Source of the DNA: Microbulbifer sp. MI-G
GTDB taxonomy: Bacteria > Pseudomonadota > Gammaproteobacteria > Pseudomonadales > Cellvibrionaceae
Direction: 5' to 3'
Assembly: GCF_030440425.1 (NCBI RefSeq)
Contig: NZ_CP098023.1
Coordinates: 1,787,501-1,851,500 of the forward strand
DNA: 64,000 bases
Of this stretch, positions 59,038 through 64,000 are shown in pieces. Position 1 is the first letter of the stretch, and the number at the start of each line of letters is the position of its first letter. The position numbers and the translations under genes were made by a program. A model generated the notes under the pieces. The model was not told where the DNA came from, did not search any database, and saw nothing but the letters and a program-made list of their open reading frames with translations.

Positions 59038-61239
59038 ATGTTCACAGATTTACAGTGCGAAGTAGTAAATTTTACTGCCACCTGTCCCAGAGGGCTTGAA
59101 GGTCTGCTCGCCCGGGAGCTGCAAGCCCTCGGTGCGATTGGGCTACAGGAGCAGCCCGCAGCCGTGCACTTTTGCGGTTCTGTAGCGCTGGCCTACCGCT
59201 GTTGTCTCTGGAGCCGCCTTGCCAACCGTATCCTCATGCGCTTGGGTCAGGTGCGTATTGGCAGTGCGGAAGACCTGTACCGGGCAGTTGCCACCCTGCC
59301 CTGGGAACAGCACCTCCAGCCATCCGGCAATCTCTGGCTGCATTTCTCCGGTACCAACCGCGAGATTCGCAACAGCCAATTCGGTGCGCAAAAAACAAAG
59401 GATGCAATCGTCGATCGCCTGCGCCGGCAAACCGGCGCTAGACCGAACATCGTCAAACACCATCCCGATTTGACCGTGGCATTGCGACTACAGCGGGATA
59501 AGCTGGATATTGCGATTGATCTCAGTGGTGACAGCCTGCACAAGCGCGGCTATCGCACCCAAATTGGCGCCGCGCCATTAAAAGAGAATCTCGCCGCCGC
59601 ACTCTTGCTGCGCGCGCGGTGGCCACAGATTGCTGCAGAGGGTGGTGCACTGCTGGATCCTATGTGTGGCTCGGGCACCATTTTGATTGAAGCGGCCCTG
59701 ATGGCGGCAGATATCGCCCCGGGCTTGTTGCGTGAACGTTTTGGCTTTGAGAACTGGCTCAATCACCAGAGCGATATCTGGCATACGCTGCAGGCGGAGG
59801 CGCTGCAGCGCCGCGCCGTCGGTTTGGGGAAAGAGTTAGCGGAAATTCGCGGCTATGATGCGGATGCCAGAGTACTTTCTGCGGCCGAAGCCAATATTGC
59901 CAGGGCGGGACTGGAGGGCCGGGTGCGGGTGCGCTGCCGGCCCGTAGCGGGCTTCAAAGTCCCGAGTCACAAGGTGGTCAAACCGGGCTTGGTACTGACC
60001 AACCCTCCCTATGGTGAGCGCCTGGGTGAACAGGAAGCCCTGCGGGAAACCTATGCGGAGCTGGGGCGTCAGTTGAAAGGGAAATTTCCCGGTTGGCAGG
60101 TAGGTATTTTTACCGGTAACCCGGAACTTGGCTATTCTACCGGGCTGCGCTCCCACAGGCACTACCAGCTGTACAACGGCAGTATTCCCAGCCAATTGTT
60201 ATTGTTCCAGATTCACCCGTTGAGCGAGCGGGGAAAAGCGGCAGACAGGGCCTGTAAACTCTCTGCAGAAGCACAAATGGTAGCCAACCGCCTGCGTAAG
60301 AATCTGCGCACCACCGGCAAGTGGGCCGATAGAAAGGGTATCGATTGTTACCGCCTCTACGATGCCGATCTGCCGGAATATTCTGCCGCAGTGGATTTGT
60401 ACCGAACCTGCGGGGGTACGCTGTATGCGCATCTGCAGGAGTACCGCCCGCCGGTTACAATTGATGAGGGTAAAGCACGGAACCGTCTGCGCGACCTGCT
60501 CCGTGCCGTGCAATCTGTTCTGGACTTGCCACGGGCAAATATCATCATCAAGGAGCGGCGCCGCCACAGTCACAAGAGCGGGCAGACGGGTGGTGGTCAG
60601 TATCAAAAGCAGGCGGAGGCTGGCACCGCTTTGCGGGTGAAGGAGTACGGTGCTGAACTCGAAGTGGATTTGTGGCGTTATCTCGACACCGGGCTGTTTC
60701 TCGACCACCGTCCGGTGCGGAAATACCTTCGTGAGTCAGCTTCCGGCAAAACGTTTCTCAATTTATTCTGTTATACCGCCAGTGCGACTGTGCAAGCCGC
60801 CCTGGGGGGCTGTGTGCAGAGTACCAGTGTGGATATGTCCCGAACCTATCAGTCCTGGGCCGCGCGCAATTTTCGCATGAATCATTTGGATCCCTACAGA
60901 CACCAGCTCGTGGAAGCTGACTGTCTGCAGTGGCTTGCCTCTGCCCAACAAAATCGCAAAGGGCAGTATGATTTGATCTTCCTCGATCCCCCGACCTTTT
61001 CCAATTCTGTCAAAATGCACAGAGTACTGGATATACAGCGCGATCACGTCGCGCTGATTCACCAGTGCATGACGTTGCTGGCGCCCGGTGGCAGACTGGT
61101 ATTTTCAAATAATTTGCGCAGTTTCAAAATGGATGGGGAGCTTGGCAAAACCTACCGGGTAAAGCCGCTGCAACTGCTGGACAGGGATTTTCACAGAAAC
61201 CCGAGGATTCACAATGTCTGGGAATTGAGTGCAGGGTAG
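59038..61239 (+). CDS. rlmL: 23S rRNA G2445/G2069 methyltransferase RlmKL
   Basis: Bifunctional rRNA methyltransferase: the N-terminal RlmL half makes m2G2445 and the C-terminal RlmK half makes m7G2069 in 23S rRNA. ATG 59038 gives 733 residues, close to E. coli RlmKL (702). Order: N-terminal ferredoxin-like region (TCPRGLEGLLARELQALGA), THUMP domain (about 60-160), RlmL Rossmann domain with DPMCGSGTILIEAALMAADI and NPPYGERLG, then the RlmK domain with FLDHRPVRKYLRESASGKT, FLNLFCYTASATVQA and FLDPPTFSNS. ATG 59002 is an alternative start, giving 12 extra residues with no better ribosome-binding site. Confidence 0.95.
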   Translation: MFTDLQCEVVNFTATCPRGLEGLLARELQALGAIGLQEQPAAVHFCGSVALAYRCCLWSRLANRILMRLGQVRIGSAEDLYRAVATLPWEQHLQPSGNLWLHFSGTNREIRNSQFGAQKTKDAIVDRLRRQTGARPNIVKHHPDLTVALRLQRDKLDIAIDLSGDSLHKRGYRTQIGAAPLKENLAAALLLRARWPQIAAEGGALLDPMCGSGTILIEAALMAADIAPGLLRERFGFENWLNHQSDIWHTLQAEALQRRAVGLGKELAEIRGYDADARVLSAAEANIARAGLEGRVRVRCRPVAGFKVPSHKVVKPGLVLTNPPYGERLGEQEALRETYAELGRQLKGKFPGWQVGIFTGNPELGYSTGLRSHRHYQLYNGSIPSQLLLFQIHPLSERGKAADRACKLSAEAQMVANRLRKNLRTTGKWADRKGIDCYRLYDADLPEYSAAVDLYRTCGGTLYAHLQEYRPPVTIDEGKARNRLRDLLRAVQSVLDLPRANIIIKERRRHSHKSGQTGGGQYQKQAEAGTALRVKEYGAELEVDLWRYLDTGLFLDHRPVRKYLRESASGKTFLNLFCYTASATVQAALGGCVQSTSVDMSRTYQSWAARNFRMNHLDPYRHQLVEADCLQWLASAQQNRKGQYDLIFLDPPTFSNSVKMHRVLDIQRDHVALIHQCMTLLAPGGRLVFSNNLRSFKMDGELGKTYRVKPLQLLDRDFHRNPRIHNVWELSAG

Positions 61240-61300
61240 GAGACTGGTGGCCGCCCGACAACCCACAATACTGGGGGCTCAGTTGCCGGCGGGGTACGCA

Positions 61301-63703
61301 TTATTCGAGCTCCATCACAATTCGGAAGCCGAGATCCCGCAAGCGGCTATCATCACCGAGACCTTTGCGGTAATCCGCACTGATCTTGCTGGAGGCATCC
61401 CGCATTGAGCCACCGCGCACGCTGTGTAGTTTACAGTTCGCTATCAACAGAGGGGTCGCATCGGTGCGGCTGCGGTCATAGCCGGGCTGATAGCAATCCT
61501 GCACCCATTCAGCGACGTTACCCGCGGTATCGTAGAGCCCAAAGGGATTGGCCCGGTAGTGGCCCACAGGTGCCGTAGTGACACGAAAGAGACTGTTGAA
61601 TTCACTGTTACAGCCACGCCGGCAGTTGGCCTTGCCGCGCGCATCGTCATCTCCCCACCAGAAAGGCTCTGCAACGCCTCCGCGGGCCGCGTATTCCCAC
61701 TCTGCTTCAGTAGCCAGACGGTAGCGCTGGCGGGTTTCTGTGGATAACCACTGGACGTACCGTTGGGCATCTTCCCAGCTGACATGGATAACGGGCCTGT
61801 CTCCGCGCCCCCAGCCGGCGTCGTCCGGCAGAGTGCTGCCAGTGGCCAGAGCAAAGCGGTCATAATCATCAAACGTAATTTCATGGGTCGAAATGGCAAA
61901 AGCGCGGGTGATGACCACCTTGTGGGCCGGACTGCTGAAAGAGCGCCGGTTACTGCCCATGGTAAACCCGCCCGCTTCAATCACAATCATCTGCGGTCCC
62001 CAGCCTCCAGATGGGAGTTTGGAGCGGATTTTTTTCCCGGCAAAGTAAGTCCGTTCCAGCGCGAGTGACAGTGTGAGGTCACTATCTTTGAGAGTGACCC
62101 AGCGGCGCACCTTGGTAAAACCGGGCCTGCTGATTTCCAGGTCGTATTTTCCCGGCTCTAGCTTGATGCCCGGTTGATAGCGGGGGGCAATATTCATAAT
62201 GCGTACACGGGCGTCTTGCGGCGATGTCTTCACATTCAGGGCATAGGTGGGCGGGGTCTCGGGGCTTTCGGATGGCCGAGCCTGATTGGTCCCGGAGTCA
62301 TTGTTCACTTTTTCCGGGTTTGGTGCGGCCGTTTTGACTATGCCGCTGCCGGGGTCCTGGGGAGGCCGCCCATCTTCTGCGGGGGCAACGGGTTCTGCGG
62401 TTGTATGATTCCCACCGCTTATTGCCCCCAAAACTGCCGTTTGCACCCCAGCGGCGGGATGTTTGTCGGGTGCTGTGTCGGGCGTGTGTAAAGGGGAGTC
62501 TGCCTGACCCGACAGAAACCCGGCGGTCAAGCGGCTGGCGCTGTCGAGGAGCAGAATGCCGCTGCGCCACTGGGCTTTGGCGCTGATCAGGCTGAACAGA
62601 CTCCAGGCGAGGAACAGGGACAAGAGCATGAGCCCGCCGGCCAGCCAGGGGCGTTTGTGTTTTGCGGGCTCACGCAGCAGCTGGTGCAGGCGCACGAGCG
62701 TGTCCCGTTCTGTTTGCGCCCGTTGCGGCTGCTCGGGGTGTGTTCTCCCCCGCTTCAGCGCGAAGACAAAGCGCTCCTTCGCGCTGCTGTACAAGGTGAG
62801 CAACAGGGCGCGGGCCAGGCTGTAAATCCCAACGGATGCGTTGTTGAGCTGGCTGACCTGGTTGCTGGGTTTACCCGCCAGAGCAGAGAACCACTGGTCC
62901 ATCGCATCACTCACATCCAGTCCGCGCTGAAATCGTTTGTCCGGGTCCTTGGCCAGAAAACGGTCTATCAGTGGCTGGTAGACGGCGCTGCGCGACGGCA
63001 GTCGCGGGATGGGGCCGGTCAAATGCTTGATGGCAATTGCCACCGCTTCCTCGGCCTGATAGGGCACGGCACCGGTCAGCATTTCATAGAAGACTACACC
63101 GAGGCTGTAGAGGTCGGCGCGACCGTCAATGGCGGCTCCCCGCGCCTGTTCAGGGCTCATGTAGTGGGGGGTCCCCACTACCATGCCACTATTGGTCATG
63201 CGGGTGGTGCGCGCGACTGCCCGCGCGACCCCAAAATCGCTGAGCACGGCGGAGCCATCCTCTCGGAACAGAATGTTTTCCGGTTTGAGATCCCGGTGCA
63301 CATAGCCCTTGCTGTGAGAGTGATCCAATGCCATGGCGATTTGCCGTACGACATGCAGGGCTTCCAGCGGTGCCAGGGGGCCTTTTTCTAGCCGCTCTGA
63401 TACTGAGCCACCTGGCATAAAATCCATGGCGATATAATTTAAGCTGCGGTAGCGACCGATATCGTGGATACCGACAATATTGGGGTGGGAGAGCTGCCCG
63501 ACGATATTGGCCTCGCGCTGAAATCGCTCACTGAAGACCGGGTCTGCATTCAAAACCGGCGACATCACTTTGAGGGCCACCTGGCGGCCCACGCTGCGCT
63601 GGATTGCCAGGTACACCGTGGACATACCGCCCTGATTGATCTTCTTGAGGATTCGATAGCCCGGAATTTGCAGGGATGAACTACCGCTGGTGACGACTTC
63701 CAT
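61301..63703 (-). CDS. Ser/Thr kinase with PEGA and FGE-like domains
   Basis: An 800-residue membrane protein kinase. The Hanks-type kinase domain (residues 16-275) has a glycine loop NQGGMSTVY, Lys45 in VALKVM, catalytic Asp138 in HRDLKPEN, and DFG at 156-158; all essential residues are present. A membrane helix (about 352-374) is followed by a low-complexity linker, a PEGA-type beta domain (about 490-555), and a formylglycine-generating-enzyme/SUMF1-like domain (about 570-800). RGGSMRDASSKISADYR lacks the two catalytic cysteines of true FGE, so that domain is probably a ligand-binding module. A PP2C phosphatase gene lies just upstream; the two likely form a signalling pair. Confidence 0.92.
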   Translation of the reverse strand: MEVVTSGSSSLQIPGYRILKKINQGGMSTVYLAIQRSVGRQVALKVMSPVLNADPVFSERFQREANIVGQLSHPNIVGIHDIGRYRSLNYIAMDFMPGGSVSERLEKGPLAPLEALHVVRQIAMALDHSHSKGYVHRDLKPENILFREDGSAVLSDFGVARAVARTTRMTNSGMVVGTPHYMSPEQARGAAIDGRADLYSLGVVFYEMLTGAVPYQAEEAVAIAIKHLTGPIPRLPSRSAVYQPLIDRFLAKDPDKRFQRGLDVSDAMDQWFSALAGKPSNQVSQLNNASVGIYSLARALLLTLYSSAKERFVFALKRGRTHPEQPQRAQTERDTLVRLHQLLREPAKHKRPWLAGGLMLLSLFLAWSLFSLISAKAQWRSGILLLDSASRLTAGFLSGQADSPLHTPDTAPDKHPAAGVQTAVLGAISGGNHTTAEPVAPAEDGRPPQDPGSGIVKTAAPNPEKVNNDSGTNQARPSESPETPPTYALNVKTSPQDARVRIMNIAPRYQPGIKLEPGKYDLEISRPGFTKVRRWVTLKDSDLTLSLALERTYFAGKKIRSKLPSGGWGPQMIVIEAGGFTMGSNRRSFSSPAHKVVITRAFAISTHEITFDDYDRFALATGSTLPDDAGWGRGDRPVIHVSWEDAQRYVQWLSTETRQRYRLATEAEWEYAARGGVAEPFWWGDDDARGKANCRRGCNSEFNSLFRVTTAPVGHYRANPFGLYDTAGNVAEWVQDCYQPGYDRSRTDATPLLIANCKLHSVRGGSMRDASSKISADYRKGLGDDSRLRDLGFRIVMELE

Positions 63704-63718
63704 GATGGGCGGATCCTG

Positions 63719-64000
63719 TCAGAGCAGCTTGGGAAGCCCGATCACTGCCATCGTAACGGCAGCTAACACAAGAAGCGCCGCAAACGTCCGCTTCGACAGC
63801 CTCTGGAACTGCCCCGATAGTGGTTTGTTATGAACAGCTGCGCTGTCCGGAGTCGGGCGAAGGGCAGGTGCCTGGGGCGGGGCGTCGATAATTTGTACGG
63901 TAATGTTATCTCTGCCGCCGGCATCGAGTGCTGCCCCGATCAGTAAATCCACTGCGCGGTGATTGTCAGCATTTTCAGCCAGTATTTGCGCAATCTTTTC
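63719..64000 (-). CDS. PP2C-type phosphatase, C-terminal part
   Basis: The C-terminal 93 residues of a PP2C-like (PPM) Ser/Thr phosphatase whose start is beyond the right edge. LIGAALDAGGRDNITVQII is the terminal PP2C segment, whose Asp in GGRDN binds metal. A short linker leads to a C-terminal membrane helix (TFAALLVLAAVTMAVIGL), so the enzyme is tail-anchored. It stops 15 bases before the kinase gene. It probably reverses phosphorylation by the kinase, as in Stp/Stk pairs. Confidence 0.88.
   Translation of the reverse strand, partial: EKIAQILAENADNHRAVDLLIGAALDAGGRDNITVQIIDAPPQAPALRPTPDSAAVHNKPLSGQFQRLSKRTFAALLVLAAVTMAVIGLPKLL

Overview
The window reads as chromosomal DNA of a moderately GC-rich gammaproteobacterium. 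E. coli/Pseudomonas-type central-metabolism genes, a long (about 1640 aa) NAD-glutamate dehydrogenase, fused RlmKL, Rmf, NhaA/NhaR and an arsenosugar-type operon together suggest a marine, Cellvibrionales-like bacterium; Microbulbifer is my best guess, made from memory of protein sequences and not tested. Most of the window is ordinary housekeeping DNA. No rRNA, tRNA, CRISPR array, integrase or insertion sequence was recognised.

Region 1 (0.5-14.4 kb) is a TCA-cycle block. A small hemerythrin-like gene and gltA lie on the minus strand. Facing away from gltA, sdhCDAB-sucAB-lpdA-sucCD runs on the plus strand, giving citrate synthase, succinate dehydrogenase, the 2-oxoglutarate dehydrogenase complex and succinyl-CoA synthetase. 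Recognisable promoters sit between gltA and sdhC, and intrinsic terminators follow gltA, sdhB and sucD. Region 2 (14.4-17.5 kb) is gene-poor, with a SAM methyltransferase and a DUF2239 gene. Region 3 (17.5-22.9 kb) is a tight six-gene operon: MTA-phosphorylase-like enzyme, ArsS-type radical SAM protein, TVP38/VTT membrane protein, MerA/Lpd-like flavoprotein, and TIGR04283 and TIGR04282 glycosyltransferases. This is the most interesting system here and is probably an arsenosugar (organoarsenical) pathway in which the phosphorylase may supply a deadenylation step.

Region 4 (22.9-35.7 kb) holds mltF, purL, a NADAR-family gene, NAD-malic enzyme, a patatin-like lipase, and the divergent nhaR/nhaA pair. 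Region 5 (35.7-41.2 kb) begins with an AT-richer patch containing a membrane-protein gene broken by one in-frame TGA and a DUF6506 gene. It continues with a peroxide-defence cluster: two tandem ahpC copies, ahpF and an OxyR-like site. Region 6 (41.3-51.7 kb) has a three-gene membrane set (DUF2157, GDYXXLXY, CPBP protease) that converges on a moxR-DUF58-DUF4381-batA-batB/C-batD operon ending with an exoD-like gene.

Region 7 (52-64 kb) contains the NAD-glutamate dehydrogenase, pyrD, an rmf with a long C-terminal extension, rlmKL, and a membrane Ser/Thr kinase fused to PEGA and formylglycine-enzyme-like domains. The kinase is followed by a PP2C phosphatase cut by the window edge. Starts were moved downstream of the longest open frame where a ribosome-binding site or family alignment favoured it; each case is noted.
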